Below, piece by piece: positions 35,432 through 45,375 of a stretch of DNA of 64,000 bases. The DNA is taken from assembly GCF_030167905.1 (NCBI RefSeq), contig NZ_JARGNA010000010.1, forward strand, positions 1 through 64,000, given 5' to 3'. A model generated the notes under the pieces. The model did no database searches and was not told where the DNA came from. It was given only the letters and a program-made list of their open reading frames with translations. This DNA is from Flavobacterium terrisoli. Its GTDB lineage: Bacteria; Bacteroidota; Bacteroidia; Flavobacteriales; Flavobacteriaceae. Position numbers and translations under genes: made by a program. The stretch's first letter is position 1; every line of letters begins with the position of its first letter.

Positions 35432-36043
35432 ATGATATTAACCAACAAGCACAGTATCCATCAAAACAACAAATCTATAACCATAATCCTTTATGGGTTA
35501 TTGGTTGCGTTTATCTTTTCAACACAATCATTCGCAAACAGCTTTAGCCTCATGGCAACCGGGGAAAAAACCAAACCCACGCTCACCTTGAATGAGACTC
35601 AAAAATCATATTCAGATGAATCCAAAAACAATATAAATACCGCTAGCTTTATTGAAAGCCCAAAAACAGAAAACCAGAGACAAGTTATTGCACTCTTAAC
35701 TTTAACAGTCATTATGCTGTGTCTCTTTTCTGTGCTTTTGTGGAAGCAAAACAAAGCTTTGGTTTATGAATCTTCAATGATAAAATCCAAATTGGATGAA
35801 TATCTGAAGATCACAAATACCAATGAGGATCTGAAACAGATACAGGAAGAACACAGACAACAATCTTTGGCTTTGAATGAACGCCAACAAAAAATAGTCG
35901 ATTTGATGGCCTTTGGATATTCCAACAAACAAATCGCAGACAAACTATTCATTTCGGAGAATACCGTAAAATACCACATCAAAAACATCTATCACGTCCT
36001 TCATGTAAAGGATAGAAAGACTCTTTGGCTCACTCAAAGTTAA
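35432..36043 (+). CDS. Two-pass membrane protein with cytoplasmic LuxR-type HTH
   Basis: 203 residues. A hydrophobic segment at about 16-35 and a second at about 84-103 enclose a short extracytoplasmic loop of about 48 residues. After the second segment come a coiled-coil stretch (about 104-140) and a GerE/LuxR HTH (about 147-195): LNERQQKIVDLMAFGYSNKQ, then IADKLFISENTVKYHIKNIY. It resembles the membrane-linked LuxR regulators of Bacteroidetes but lacks their usual TPR sensor. The first segment could also be read as a cleaved signal peptide. The gene lies between the receiver-like gene (39 bp) and the giant surface protein gene, with a terminator after its stop. Confidence 0.82.
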   Translation: MILTNKHSIHQNNKSITIILYGLLVAFIFSTQSFANSFSLMATGEKTKPTLTLNETQKSYSDESKNNINTASFIESPKTENQRQVIALLTLTVIMLCLFSVLLWKQNKALVYESSMIKSKLDEYLKITNTNEDLKQIQEEHRQQSLALNERQQKIVDLMAFGYSNKQIADKLFISENTVKYHIKNIYHVLHVKDRKTLWLTQS

Positions 36044-36067
36044 TTATTCAAAAACTACTTTATTTTT

Positions 36068-36100
36068 AAAAACTTCTAACCAATTGGTTAGAAGTTTTTT
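36068..36100 (+). terminator. Intrinsic terminator after the membrane LuxR gene
   Basis: A long perfect stem (AAAAACTTCTAACC / GGTTAGAAGTTTTT) with an AATT loop is followed by T. The symmetric A and T runs make it usable in both directions. Confidence 0.78.
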
Positions 36101-36403
36101 ATTAATCACGTTTCGCGATTGCTATAATTTAACATTTTTTACAAAACGCGAAAACTATCGACAAAATACACGATAAATCACAAATACTACCCGAATACTA
36201 CCCGAAAAATGACAGTTTGTCTATGTTTTTTTTAAGAAATTTGTAGGGAAAGCTTTGAAAAACTCTTATGCGTTCCTAATAAAATTTCACGAACAGCATT
36301 CTTAATTGTCTCAAAAATCATAATTAAGTCTCAAAAAATTCCCCCAAAATTTTGGCTGTTTAACAAAAAACATAACTCAGTACAAACCCAAAAAAGCTAC
36401 ACT
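36101..36403 (+). other. Leader region of the giant surface protein gene
   Basis: About 300 bp, AT-rich, with no gene. It holds a tandem direct repeat at 36183-36204 and an imperfect inverted pair TTTCGCG (36111-36117) / CGCGAAA (36147-36153). No TAnnTTTG box was found, so the promoter may depend on an activator or an alternative sigma factor. Confidence 0.5.
36183..36204 (+). promoter_or_regulatory. Tandem 11-bp direct repeat (candidate activator site)
   Basis: AATACTACCCG occurs twice with no spacer, a period of one DNA helical turn, about 200 bp before the surface protein start. Direct repeats at this spacing suit side-by-side binding of a LuxR/NarL-type regulator, two of which are encoded next door. 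The role is inferred. Confidence 0.4.
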
Positions 36404-39400
36404 ATGAAATCAAAAATTATTTTTTCATTATTAATGTTGTTTATTATTCTTGGCAGTGTGGAATGTTTTTCCAACACCAAAAATGGTAAAGATGAAACCA
36501 AAAAATCATCACTTTTATCCAATGGCACAGTACAATGTAATTCTGAAGTGCCAATTCCATTAATCGCTGGTACGTTTGATAATTTAACAGCCACCACTAC
36601 AACTACCGGTGCCTGTATATTAGGATGTGGCGTCTCAAACATCTCAAGAATAACCGATTCCAATCAAACCAATTACGCAACAGCATCCACCTTAATTGGA
36701 TTGGGTGTAACCCATAGATTAAGAGCTACCGACAGCAATGATATTTTTGCTTCCGGGACTTTTGCCGGTTTTAGGATTGCTCCTAGCGGCGGTATAATCT
36801 CTGTAGATTTATTGAACAATATTTCGATAAGAACTTATCTTGCCGGCACATTAAGAGAAACCTCAACGGGTGCTTCACTTATCAACTTAAGTTTGCTGTC
36901 GAATCCGGGGAATTATATTTTAGGATTCAACACTAATTTGTCCTTCGATGCAATTGAAATTTCCATCAATAGTTTAGCAGGTGTTGCTACTTCAATCAAT
37001 GTATACTATCCGGTCATCAGAAGCTATTGCGCTGGACCGGATTTGTCTTGTAATACCCCAACGGCTTTAAATCTTCCAACTTTTCCAGCCGCAATCGAAA
37101 ATTCACATACCGGATTATCAGGAGTGAGTGTTGGAAGCATCAACAATCCTGAAAGTGCTATATCTTCCAGCACAACCGATTATGCCGATTTAAATTTAAT
37201 CGCCGGTGTATTAGGTACAGCAAGTTTGTCTGTAAAAGATGAAGCCACTGATTATCCCGCAGGTACTTTTGCCGGTTTTGATATTTTCAATCTAAATTTA
37301 GTCAGCGTTTCCGCGCTGAGTAATGTGCAAATAAAAACTTTTCTAAATGGCGTGTTTAAAGAGCAGTTTTCAGGAACCAATCTTCTTGCCAATGGCGCTG
37401 TACTCAATTCGAATGGCCGTTATACATTAGGCTTCGTTGCCAACACTTCGTTTGATGAGATTCAAATCAATCTCAACCAAACTGTAGGAGTTAGTCTTGG
37501 TCAAACCAGAATTTACAGTGCAGTTTTTGAAAAATTCTGTGCCGGTCCGGCTTTGCCTTGTAATACGCCAACAGCCATTAGCGCACCTGTTTATCCTGTT
37601 TTTATTAATGGCGTAAGAACAGGAATTGATGGTTTAGTTTGTGCCCTTTGTTCTATTGTTAATACCGACAGATTGATCGATACAGATCCTAATAATTATG
37701 CTTTAATCGATTTGACAGCAAGCGTTGGAACCGCTTCAAAAATCTCTGTAAAAGACCAAATTACCGATTATCCGGCCGGAACTTTTGCCGGATTTGATAT
37801 TGAAAGCATCGCTTTATTGAATGCCAATGTTTTTGATGCCATACGGGTAACAACCTATTTAAATGGCGCCCAACAGGAAACCAAAACCGGAAATGGCCCA
37901 CTAATTTCGGTCAACACCTTTCTTATTGTTGGAACCGGCAGACAAACCATAGGTTTTGTAACAACCTTACCTTTTGATGAAGTTCAAATAACGCTGACCA
38001 ATCTGGCAACAGTGACTTTAGGAACGGTGAAAGTGTACAGTGCTGTACTGCAAAAATTCTGTCCGGCTACAGTCGAGTGTAACAAATCTTACGCTTGGAC
38101 AAGTCCGGCTTTCCCAGTTTACATTGATGGTGCAAAATCAGGCATCAGCGGTCTGGCTTGTGCAGCTTGTGCCATAAATGATGTTGGAAATGTTTTAACT
38201 GCGAATACCACTGATTATGCCCGCATCACAATTACTGCAGGGGTTATTGAATCAGGTGCCATTGCGGTTAAGGACCAATTGTTTACTTATCCTCCGGGAA
38301 CTTTTGCGGGATTCACCATAAAAGACCTCAATAATTTAATTGAACTCGATTTATTCCAATCGTTAACGATTTCAACATACAACAATGGATCATTTCAGGA
38401 AGCAAGAACAGGCGCACAATTAATCAGCTTGTCTTTACTGGTTCCGATTTTAGGAAGCGGACCAGGATTTTATAATGTTGGTTTTAAAGCCACATTGCCT
38501 TTTGATGAAATCCAAATCAGGATCGGTTCTTTGGCCAGTGTGATAAACAATGTCAATGTTTATGGTGCTTTTGTAAACACCAAAGACAGTGACGATGGTG
38601 GCACCGGGTCATTGAATTGTAATGCTTCTGATTTGAGCGTCCTCAAAACGCCAAGCAGTGCAACCCCAATCGTAGGTTCAAATGTAACCTTTACTATCCT
38701 TGCGGCTAATGCCGGACCAAGAGATGCTGATGGTGTTACTGTTACGGATGTATTGCCTAACGGTTATACTTATGTAAGTTCAACTGTCTCTACAGGAACT
38801 TATAACAATGGCACAGGAGTTTGGACAATTGGCAATTTAAATGCAGGAAGTAACGCTACGTTGACCATAACGGCTACAGTGAGAGCTACCGGCAGTTATG
38901 CTAACACGGCTACGATAACCGGGAACCAACCCGATCCAAATCCGGGTAACAACACCTCGACATCAACGCCAACACCAATTAATGTAATCATTGCCAATGA
39001 TGATGTTTCGGCACCAATTAATGGTTACACCGGCGGAACCTTTACGAATGTTTTGTCTAATGATACTATAAATGGTCAGCCGGTAATTCCGGCTCAAGTG
39101 ACTACTACCTTCGTTTCTTCTACAAATCCCGGCATAACCTTAAACGGGACCAATGTTCAGGTTGCCGCTGGTACTCCGGCAGGGAATTATTCGCTGGTTT
39201 ATAAAATTTGTGAGATTATCAATCCAACCAATTGTGATCAGGCAACAGTTTCCGTAACGGTTACTGCTCCTGTGATTGATGCGGTTAATGATACTTCCCA
39301 ACCCATAAATGGTTTTACGGGAGGAACATTCACCAATGTTTTGGCCAATGATACTTTGAATGGTCAACCGGTAATTCCGGCTCAGGTAAATACAACATTT

Positions 39401-42400
39401 GTTTCTTCAACCCATCCCGGCATAACCTTAAACGGAACCAATGTTCAGGTTGCTGCCGGAACTCCTGCAGGATCTTATACGCTGACCTACAGAATTTGTG
39501 AAATAAACAATCCAAGCAATTGTGATCAAGCTGTAGTAACAGTTAATGTTACTGCTCCGGTTATTGATGCGGTTAATGATACATCACAACCTATAAATGG
39601 TTATACTGGAGGAACTTTTACCAATGTATTGGCTAACGATACCTTGAATGGCGCTCCGGTTGTTCCGGCCCAGGTCAATACCACGTTTGTCTCTTCAACC
39701 AATGCCGGCATAACCTTGAACGGAACCAATGTTCAGGTTGCTGCCGGAACCCCTGCAGGATCTTATACTTTAACATACCAAATTTGTCAAATCATCAATC
39801 CAACCAATTGTGACCAAGCTGTAGTAACGGTTAATGTTACTGCTCCGGTTATTGATGCGATCAATGATAATGGTGCCAATGTAAATGGGTTCACAGGAGG
39901 AACATCTTTGGCAAATGTTTTGGTTAATGACACCTTAAATGGTCAACCAGTAATTGCAAACCAAGTGAATACCACTTTTGTCTCATCGACTAATGCCGGA
40001 ATCACTTTATCAGGAACCAGTGTAAATGTAGCTGCGGGAACTCCTTCGGGCAATTATTCCCTAGTTTACAGAATCTGTCAAATCACCAATCCTGGCAATT
40101 GTGATCAGGCAACAGTTTCAGTAACGGTTACTGCTCCGGCTATTGATGCCGTGAATGATGCTGGTGCAAGTGTTAATGGTTTCACAGGAGGAACATCCTT
40201 TACCAATGTTTTAGTCAATGATACCTTAAATGGTCAACCTGTAAATCCTGCGCATGTGAATACCACTTTTGTATCTTCTACCAATGCCGGAATTACTTTA
40301 TCAGGCACTAATGTAAACGTAGCAGCTGGAACTCCGGCAGGGAATTATTCTTTAGTTTATAGGATCTGTCAGGTTACTAATCCAAACAATTGTGACCAGG
40401 CAACGGTTACCGTAACGGTTACTGCTCCGGTTATTGATGCGGTTAACGACACTGGCGCAAGTGTTAATGGTTATACTGGTGGAACCTCTTTCACCAATGT
40501 CTTGGCCAATGATACTTTAAACGGTCAACCGGTAATTCCGGCTCAAGTGAATACCACCTTTGTTTCTTCAACGAACGCAGGTATATCTTTAAACGGCACT
40601 AATGTTCAAGTTGCCGCTGGAACGCCAGCAGGATCTTATACTTTGACTTATCAAATTTGTCAAATCATTAATCCTAACAATTGTGACCAAGCAACAGTTT
40701 CTGTTACAGTTACGGCACCTGTTATTGATGCCGTGAATGATGCCGGTGCGAGTGTAAATGGTTTCACGGGAGGAACATCCTTTACCAATGTTTTAGTCAA
40801 TGATACCTTAAACGGTCAACCAATAATTGCGAATCAGGTAAATACCACTTTTGTATCCTCTACCAATGCCGGTATATCATTATCCGGCACCAATGTGGTT
40901 GTCGCCGCAGGAACTCCTTCCGGTAATTATTCCCTAGTTTATAGAATCTGTCAAATCATCAATCCAAGCAATTGTGATCAGGCGACAGTAACTGTAACAG
41001 TAACCGCTCCGACAATTGATGCCGTGAATGATACTCCGGCTCCTATTAATGGTTACACTGGCGGTACTTTTACCAATGTGCTAGCCAATGATACTTTGAA
41101 CGGTCAACCGGTTAATCCTGCTCAGGTAAATACCACGCTGGTTTCTTCAAGCAATCAGGGCATTACTTTAAACGGCACCAATGTTCAGGTTGCCGCCGGA
41201 ACACCTGCAGGATCTTACACCTTAATTTATCAAATTTGTCAAATTACAAATCCTAATAATTGTGATCAAGCGACTGTATTTGTAACTGTTACCGCTCCGC
41301 CTATTGACGCTGTAAATGATATTGGGACACCAGTGAACACTAATACCGGCGGTACTGCATTGACTAATGTTTTGGTTAATGACACCTTAAACGGTCAACC
41401 TGTAAATCCGGCGCAAGTGAATACTACACAGGTATCCGTAACCAATCCGGGTATTTCATTATCAGGAACCAGTGTCGTTGTAAATCCAGGAACTCCTCCG
41501 GGGACATATACTCTGACTTATCAAATTTGTCAAATCATTAATCCAACCAATTGTGATCAGGCAACAGTATCCGTTACCGTCTCTTGTAATCAAATTGCAG
41601 GACCGGTATTATCTACAACACAACCAACTTGTACTTTGGCAACCGGTACCATTACAGTTACCTCACCTACAGGAAGTGGTTATAGTTACAGTATCAATAA
41701 TGGCCCTTTTCAACCTAGTCCTTCTTTCCCAGGTTTGACAAATGGTAATTATAATGTAACATTTAAAGATACTAATAACTGTATTTCTTCCGCTACCGGA
41801 ACTACGATTAATGCCCAACCGGCAACACCAGTGGCTCCTACGGTGACTACAATACAACCCACTTGTACTGTAGCTACCGGAAGCATTACGGTTACAGCTC
41901 CGACTGGAAGTGGATTAACGTATAGTGTTGGTGGCACTTATCAAGCCAGCACAACTTTCTCTGGACTTGCAGCTAATGTTAGTTACAATGTAACGGTGAA
42001 AAACAGCAGCGGTTGTATTTCTCTGGCAACATCGGCCCCAATTGGCCAACAGCCGGCAACACCAGTAGCACCAACTGTAAGCATAACACAACCTAGCTGT
42101 ACTTCAGCAACAGGTTCAATTGTAATAACCGCTCCGACAGGAACCGGATTGACTTACAGCATTGGTGGTGCTTATCAAAGTAATACGACTTTCCTTAGTC
42201 TTGCAGCCAATACTAGTTATAACGTAACAGTGAAAAATGGTAGTGGTTGTATTTCTTCGGCAACATTGGCACAGCTTGGTCAACAACCTGCAACACCTGC
42301 TGCACCAACTGTTAGCATAACACAGCCAACTTGTAGCACTGCTACCGCTACAATCACCGTAACAGCACCAACAGGAACTGGATTAACTTATGCCCTAAAC

Positions 42401-43294
42401 AACGGAACATACCAATCCAGCAACATCTTTAGCGGTCTTACTGCAGGAACCAATTATAATGTAACCGTAAAAAACAGTAGCGGTTGTATTTCTTCTACAA
42501 CACTGGCTGTTGTTAATGGAGTCCCTACTTCTTGTAACGCAGCAGGAATATACCACACTGCCCAAACTTGTACCGGATATAATAATAATTCCAGCAGTCA
42601 ATTAATTGGGCAGTTGTGTTATTCTACCAGACAAAATAAAGTTTCAAATGTAACTCCTGGTCAGTTCTTCTACAGCACAAGTTTAATTGCGCCATCAGCC
42701 AGTTTCTGTGTGAATATCATAGAAACCAAAAACTGTCCCGGCCAACTCGACCTTTTTGCCATTAACCAAAACAATCAGATTACTTTATACAATGCCAGTT
42801 GTGGTACTGTAGCTGGTGGAGCTCAAGTTGTATTAGGCACCAGTCAGGTTTGTATAACCAATGCTGTGCCCGGCGCGCAATATATCTTATTTGCTAAATT
42901 CAATGCTAAATCCATAGTGAACTCAACATTCACCGGAGCGGCGCCAACCTGTCAATACAATTTTGTTAGTCAAATCAATGGTGTAAATATTCCTGGCAGT
43001 GAGACCAGTGTCACTTTAGCACCAAACTGTTCAGCAAAAGGTGAAATAGATGAATACTTGTCATCAACTGTAGCACCAAATCCATCTAAAGATAGCTTTG
43101 ACCTGCATATTGTGTCATCGAGTGAAGACAATGTTTCTATAAGAATTATAGATACTAACGGAAGAATAATCAAAGAGTTTATCTCCAATCCAAAAGAGAT
43201 TGTACGTTTTGGAAGCGAGTTAACCAGCGGTTTGTATTTCGTAGAAATCACTCAAGGCATGGAAAGAACTGTAGTAAAAGCTCAGAAATTATAA
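36404..43294 (+). CDS. Giant T9SS-exported repeat surface protein (adhesin-like)
   Basis: 2296 residues. In order: signal peptide (about 1-23); four N-terminal modules of about 170 residues (45-738), each with a (D/S)[13 protein letters not shown] motif; a DUF11 domain (about 741-850, [20 protein letters not shown]); nine Big_9-like modules of 94-97 residues (about 862-1728); four SprB-like modules of about 78 residues (1730-2044, [10 protein letters not shown]); a Cys-containing domain of about 170 residues; and a C-terminal type A sorting domain (about 2222-2296, [14 protein letters not shown] through [22 protein letters not shown]). The sorting domain predicts export through SprA and attachment at the surface. 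The modular build and Thr/Asn richness suggest an adhesin; the ligand is unknown. Regulators lie directly upstream. Confidence 0.9.
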   Translation: MKSKIIFSLLMLFIILGSVECFSNTKNGKDETKKSSLLSNGTVQCNSEVPIPLIAGTFDNLTATTTTTGACILGCGVSNISRITDSNQTNYATASTLIGLGVTHRLRATDSNDIFASGTFAGFRIAPSGGIISVDLLNNISIRTYLAGTLRETSTGASLINLSLLSNPGNYILGFNTNLSFDAIEISINSLAGVATSINVYYPVIRSYCAGPDLSCNTPTALNLPTFPAAIENSHTGLSGVSVGSINNPESAISSSTTDYADLNLIAGVLGTASLSVKDEATDYPAGTFAGFDIFNLNLVSVSALSNVQIKTFLNGVFKEQFSGTNLLANGAVLNSNGRYTLGFVANTSFDEIQINLNQTVGVSLGQTRIYSAVFEKFCAGPALPCNTPTAISAPVYPVFINGVRTGIDGLVCALCSIVNTDRLIDTDPNNYALIDLTASVGTASKISVKDQITDYPAGTFAGFDIESIALLNANVFDAIRVTTYLNGAQQETKTGNGPLISVNTFLIVGTGRQTIGFVTTLPFDEVQITLTNLATVTLGTVKVYSAVLQKFCPATVECNKSYAWTSPAFPVYIDGAKSGISGLACAACAINDVGNVLTANTTDYARITITAGVIESGAIAVKDQLFTYPPGTFAGFTIKDLNNLIELDLFQSLTISTYNNGSFQEARTGAQLISLSLLVPILGSGPGFYNVGFKATLPFDEIQIRIGSLASVINNVNVYGAFVNTKDSDDGGTGSLNCNASDLSVLKTPSSATPIVGSNVTFTILAANAGPRDADGVTVTDVLPNGYTYVSSTVSTGTYNNGTGVWTIGNLNAGSNATLTITATVRATGSYANTATITGNQPDPNPGNNTSTSTPTPINVIIANDDVSAPINGYTGGTFTNVLSNDTINGQPVIPAQVTTTFVSSTNPGITLNGTNVQVAAGTPAGNYSLVYKICEIINPTNCDQATVSVTVTAPVIDAVNDTSQPINGFTGGTFTNVLANDTLNGQPVIPAQVNTTFVSSTHPGITLNGTNVQVAAGTPAGSYTLTYRICEINNPSNCDQAVVTVNVTAPVIDAVNDTSQPINGYTGGTFTNVLANDTLNGAPVVPAQVNTTFVSSTNAGITLNGTNVQVAAGTPAGSYTLTYQICQIINPTNCDQAVVTVNVTAPVIDAINDNGANVNGFTGGTSLANVLVNDTLNGQPVIANQVNTTFVSSTNAGITLSGTSVNVAAGTPSGNYSLVYRICQITNPGNCDQATVSVTVTAPAIDAVNDAGASVNGFTGGTSFTNVLVNDTLNGQPVNPAHVNTTFVSSTNAGITLSGTNVNVAAGTPAGNYSLVYRICQVTNPNNCDQATVTVTVTAPVIDAVNDTGASVNGYTGGTSFTNVLANDTLNGQPVIPAQVNTTFVSSTNAGISLNGTNVQVAAGTPAGSYTLTYQICQIINPNNCDQATVSVTVTAPVIDAVNDAGASVNGFTGGTSFTNVLVNDTLNGQPIIANQVNTTFVSSTNAGISLSGTNVVVAAGTPSGNYSLVYRICQIINPSNCDQATVTVTVTAPTIDAVNDTPAPINGYTGGTFTNVLANDTLNGQPVNPAQVNTTLVSSSNQGITLNGTNVQVAAGTPAGSYTLIYQICQITNPNNCDQATVFVTVTAPPIDAVNDIGTPVNTNTGGTALTNVLVNDTLNGQPVNPAQVNTTQVSVTNPGISLSGTSVVVNPGTPPGTYTLTYQICQIINPTNCDQATVSVTVSCNQIAGPVLSTTQPTCTLATGTITVTSPTGSGYSYSINNGPFQPSPSFPGLTNGNYNVTFKDTNNCISSATGTTINAQPATPVAPTVTTIQPTCTVATGSITVTAPTGSGLTYSVGGTYQASTTFSGLAANVSYNVTVKNSSGCISLATSAPIGQQPATPVAPTVSITQPSCTSATGSIVITAPTGTGLTYSIGGAYQSNTTFLSLAANTSYNVTVKNGSGCISSATLAQLGQQPATPAAPTVSITQPTCSTATATITVTAPTGTGLTYALNNGTYQSSNIFSGLTAGTNYNVTVKNSSGCISSTTLAVVNGVPTSCNAAGIYHTAQTCTGYNNNSSSQLIGQLCYSTRQNKVSNVTPGQFFYSTSLIAPSASFCVNIIETKNCPGQLDLFAINQNNQITLYNASCGTVAGGAQVVLGTSQVCITNAVPGAQYILFAKFNAKSIVNSTFTGAAPTCQYNFVSQINGVNIPGSETSVTLAPNCSAKGEIDEYLSSTVAPNPSKDSFDLHIVSSSEDNVSIRIIDTNGRIIKEFISNPKEIVRFGSELTSGLYFVEITQGMERTVVKAQKL
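36536..38617 (+). repeat. Four tandem N-terminal modules of the surface protein (about 170 residues each)
   Basis: Units start at the Cys codons at 36536, 37049, 37559 and 38078 and run 171, 170, 173 and 180 codons. Each has a Cys at its head, a GTFAGF(D/R/T)I motif in the middle, a T(F/Y)LNG-type strand and a closing FDEIQI-like strand. They are divergent at DNA level, so they are old duplications. I do not recognise the module. Confidence 0.8.
38987..41587 (+). repeat. Nine tandem Big_9-like modules of the surface protein (288-291 bp each)
   Basis: Units start at about 38987, 39278, 39566, 39854, 40145, 40436, 40727, 41018 and 41306. All have NVL(A/V/S)NDT(L/I)NG, an AGTP or PGTP turn, and two conserved Cys in IC(E/Q) and NCDQA that could form a disulfide. 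Two sub-types alternate. One has [14 protein letters not shown] and SYTLTY; the other has VLVNDT, LSGT and NYSLVY. Confidence 0.85.
41590..42534 (+). repeat. Four tandem SprB-like modules of the surface protein
   Basis: Units begin at about 41590, 41837, 42071 and 42305, the last three at an exact 234-bp period. The core is TQPTC, an [17 protein letters not shown] strand, then [13 protein letters not shown], with two Cys per unit. The pattern matches the repeats seen in SprB-type gliding adhesins. Confidence 0.8.
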
Positions 43295-43311
43295 CACCAC
43301 GATTATTTCTG

Positions 43312-43352
43312 AAAAGGGTGACGAGACTTGAGACTTCTCGTTGCCCTTTTTT
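43312..43352 (+). terminator. Terminator shared by the surface protein gene and queG
   Basis: A stem of about 13 bp (AAGGGTGACGAGA / TCTCGTTGCCCTT, two G-T pairs) is followed by six T on the plus strand and A-rich sequence on the other side. It lies between two convergent stops. Confidence 0.75.
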
Positions 43353-44274
43353 ATTTTAGAAAATCGATGTTTCTTTTCAAGCCTTCTAGCTTTGTCCTTT
43401 TCAATGGAGAGTTGGTAAAGACTTTGGCAAAAGTTTCTTCGGTGATTTCTTCCCAGTCTTTTTTGGTGTATGAAAGTAATTCCGGATAGGGTGAAAACAA
43501 AGGTTCGCTGTGTGCTTTAGAAAATTTATTCCACGGACAAACATCCTGGCAGACATCACAACCAAACATCCAGTCATCGAGCTTGCCTTTCATTTCCTGC
43601 GGAATATTGTCTTTAAGTTCAATCGTAAAATAGGAAATGCATTTGCTTCCGTCAACAACATAAGGCGCCACTATGGCTTCGGTCGGGCAGGCATCAATAC
43701 AAGCCGTACAGGTTCCGCAATGATCCGTGGTTGCATTGTCATATTCCAATTCCAAATCGACAATCAATTCGGCGATAAAATAAAATGAGCCCACTTGTTG
43801 TGTCAATAAATTACTGTTTTTGCCAATCCAGCCCAAACCGCTTTTAGCAGCCCAAGCTTTGTCCATTACGGGTGCAAAATCTACAAAAGCGCGCCCGGGA
43901 ACATCACCAATTTCTGTTCGGATGCTTCGGAGTAATTTTTTTAATTTTTTCTTGATGACATTGTGGTAGTCTTTTCCGTAGGCATATTTTGAAATCTTAT
44001 AACTGCCTATAATTTGCTCTTCAGGCGGATAATAATTGAGCAAAAGGGAAATGACACTTTTGGCACCTCCAACCAATAAAGTCGGATTCAACCGCATGTC
44101 AAAATGATCTTCGAGATACTTCATTTCGCCATGATGGTTTTGCTTTAGCCAATGTTCCAATCGTGGTGCTTCTTCTTCCAGAAAACCGGCTTTGGAAATT
44201 CCACAAGACAAAAAACCGAGGCGCTTGGCTTCGGCTTTTATGAATTGGCTGTATTTTTCTTTGTTGTTAATCAA
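43351..44274 (-). CDS. queG: Epoxyqueuosine reductase
   Basis: 307 residues, a normal length for QueG. The N-terminal part is the cobalamin-binding DUF1730 region, with the motifs [16 protein letters not shown] and WIGKNSNLL. The C-terminal part has two 4Fe-4S motifs: [16 protein letters not shown] and [12 protein letters not shown]. QueG reduces epoxyqueuosine to queuosine at position 34 of tRNAs in the cytoplasm. The start overlaps the ruvB stop by 4 nt (ATGA), so the two genes are translationally coupled. Confidence 0.95.
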   Translation of the reverse strand: MINNKEKYSQFIKAEAKRLGFLSCGISKAGFLEEEAPRLEHWLKQNHHGEMKYLEDHFDMRLNPTLLVGGAKSVISLLLNYYPPEEQIIGSYKISKYAYGKDYHNVIKKKLKKLLRSIRTEIGDVPGRAFVDFAPVMDKAWAAKSGLGWIGKNSNLLTQQVGSFYFIAELIVDLELEYDNATTDHCGTCTACIDACPTEAIVAPYVVDGSKCISYFTIELKDNIPQEMKGKLDDWMFGCDVCQDVCPWNKFSKAHSEPLFSPYPELLSYTKKDWEEITEETFAKVFTNSPLKRTKLEGLKRNIDFLK

Positions 44275-45293
44275 AACAATCCTCCTTGAATATTGGTATT
44301 GATTTTTCCCAAATGTTTGTATGCTTTCTCAGTCACTTCTCGTCCTCTTGGAGTTCTGATGATAAAACCTTCCTGAATCAGGAATGGTTCGTAAACTTCC
44401 TCGATCGTTTCTCCGCTTTCGGAAACGGCTGTCGCCAAAGTAGACAAACCGACTGGTCCCCCTTTGAATTTATCTATTATTGTAACTAGGATTTTGTTGT
44501 CCATTTCGTCCAAACCATGCGCATCAACATGCAATGCTTTGAGTGAAAAACGGGCTATTTCGATATCTATTTTACCATTGCCTTTGATTTGGGCAAAATC
44601 ACGTACACGACGCAACAAGGCATTGGCTATACGAGGTGTTCCTCGACTTCTGCCTGCGATTTCAATCGCGGCTTCCATCGTTATCGGCATTTTTAAAATG
44701 CTTGAACTGCGTTGGACTATGGTCGTTAACAATTCGGTGTTGTAATATTGCAATCGGCTTTGAATTCCGAAACGGGCGCGCATTGGTGCGGTTAATAATC
44801 CTGAACGCGTTGTTGCGCCAACCAATGTAAACGGATTCAAATTGATTTGCACCGTTCTGGCATTCGGTCCGGATTCAATCATGATATCGATTTTAAAATC
44901 TTCCATGGCAGAATACAGATATTCCTCCACGACCGGACTCAAACGATGGATTTCATCTATGAACAAAACGTCTCTTTCTTCCAAATTAGTCAGCAATCCT
45001 GCCAAGTCTCCGGGTTTGTCTAAAACCGGTCCGGAAGTAATTTTGATGCCAACTCCCAATTCATTGGCCAAAATATTAGCTAAAGTGGTTTTTCCCAATC
45101 CCGGTGGTCCGTGAAATAAAGTATGGTCGAGCGCTTCATCTCTTTGATTGGCGGCTTCCACAAAAACTTTAAGGTTTTCAAGCACTTGTTCCTGACCCGT
45201 AAAATCATCAAAGCTAAGCGGCCTTAATTTTTTTTCGAGGTCAAGTTCTTCGGGATTAAAATTAGTATTGGTTGGATCTAAATTCTCGTTCAT
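44271..45293 (-). CDS. ruvB: Holliday junction helicase motor RuvB
   Basis: 340 residues from the ATG at 45293 ([16 protein letters not shown]). A 20-codon longer frame is rejected because it would begin upstream of the promoter-like box. Walker A is [16 protein letters not shown], Walker B is [11 protein letters not shown], sensor 1 lies in [10 protein letters not shown] and the C-terminal winged helix ends with [19 protein letters not shown]. RuvB drives branch migration together with RuvA, encoded at 29 kb. queG follows with a 4-nt overlap. Confidence 0.96.
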   Translation of the reverse strand: MNENLDPTNTNFNPEELDLEKKLRPLSFDDFTGQEQVLENLKVFVEAANQRDEALDHTLFHGPPGLGKTTLANILANELGVGIKITSGPVLDKPGDLAGLLTNLEERDVLFIDEIHRLSPVVEEYLYSAMEDFKIDIMIESGPNARTVQINLNPFTLVGATTRSGLLTAPMRARFGIQSRLQYYNTELLTTIVQRSSSILKMPITMEAAIEIAGRSRGTPRIANALLRRVRDFAQIKGNGKIDIEIARFSLKALHVDAHGLDEMDNKILVTIIDKFKGGPVGLSTLATAVSESGETIEEVYEPFLIQEGFIIRTPRGREVTEKAYKHLGKINTNIQGGLF

Positions 45294-45297
45294 ATCA

Positions 45298-45305
45298 CAA
45301 ATATA
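45298..45305 (-). promoter_or_regulatory. Putative -7 box for ruvB-queG, placed for a near-leaderless transcript
   Basis: The minus strand reads TATATTTG, with its G only 4 nt before the A of the ruvB ATG. A TTTG lies 15 nt upstream, a little closer than usual. If this is the promoter, transcription starts at or next to the start codon. Confidence 0.45.
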
Positions 45306-45323
45306 TAACAAAGTTAGCTGCAA

Positions 45324-45355
45324 ATAAAAATGCCTTTCGGTTAGGAAAGGCATTT
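45324..45355 (-). terminator. Intrinsic terminator of the act-cox operon
   Basis: On the minus strand, stem AAATGCCTTTC / GAAAGGCATTT with a 6-nt loop is followed by TTTTTAT. It lies 20 bp after the coxA stop and just before the ruvB promoter. Confidence 0.75.
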
Positions 45356-45375
45356 GTTATATTTTATATAGAGAA

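Noticed and set aside
38987..41587. CRISPR-like or satellite array
   Set aside because: The 288-291-bp period is a coding repeat in frame with the surface protein, with no short constant repeats or unique spacers.
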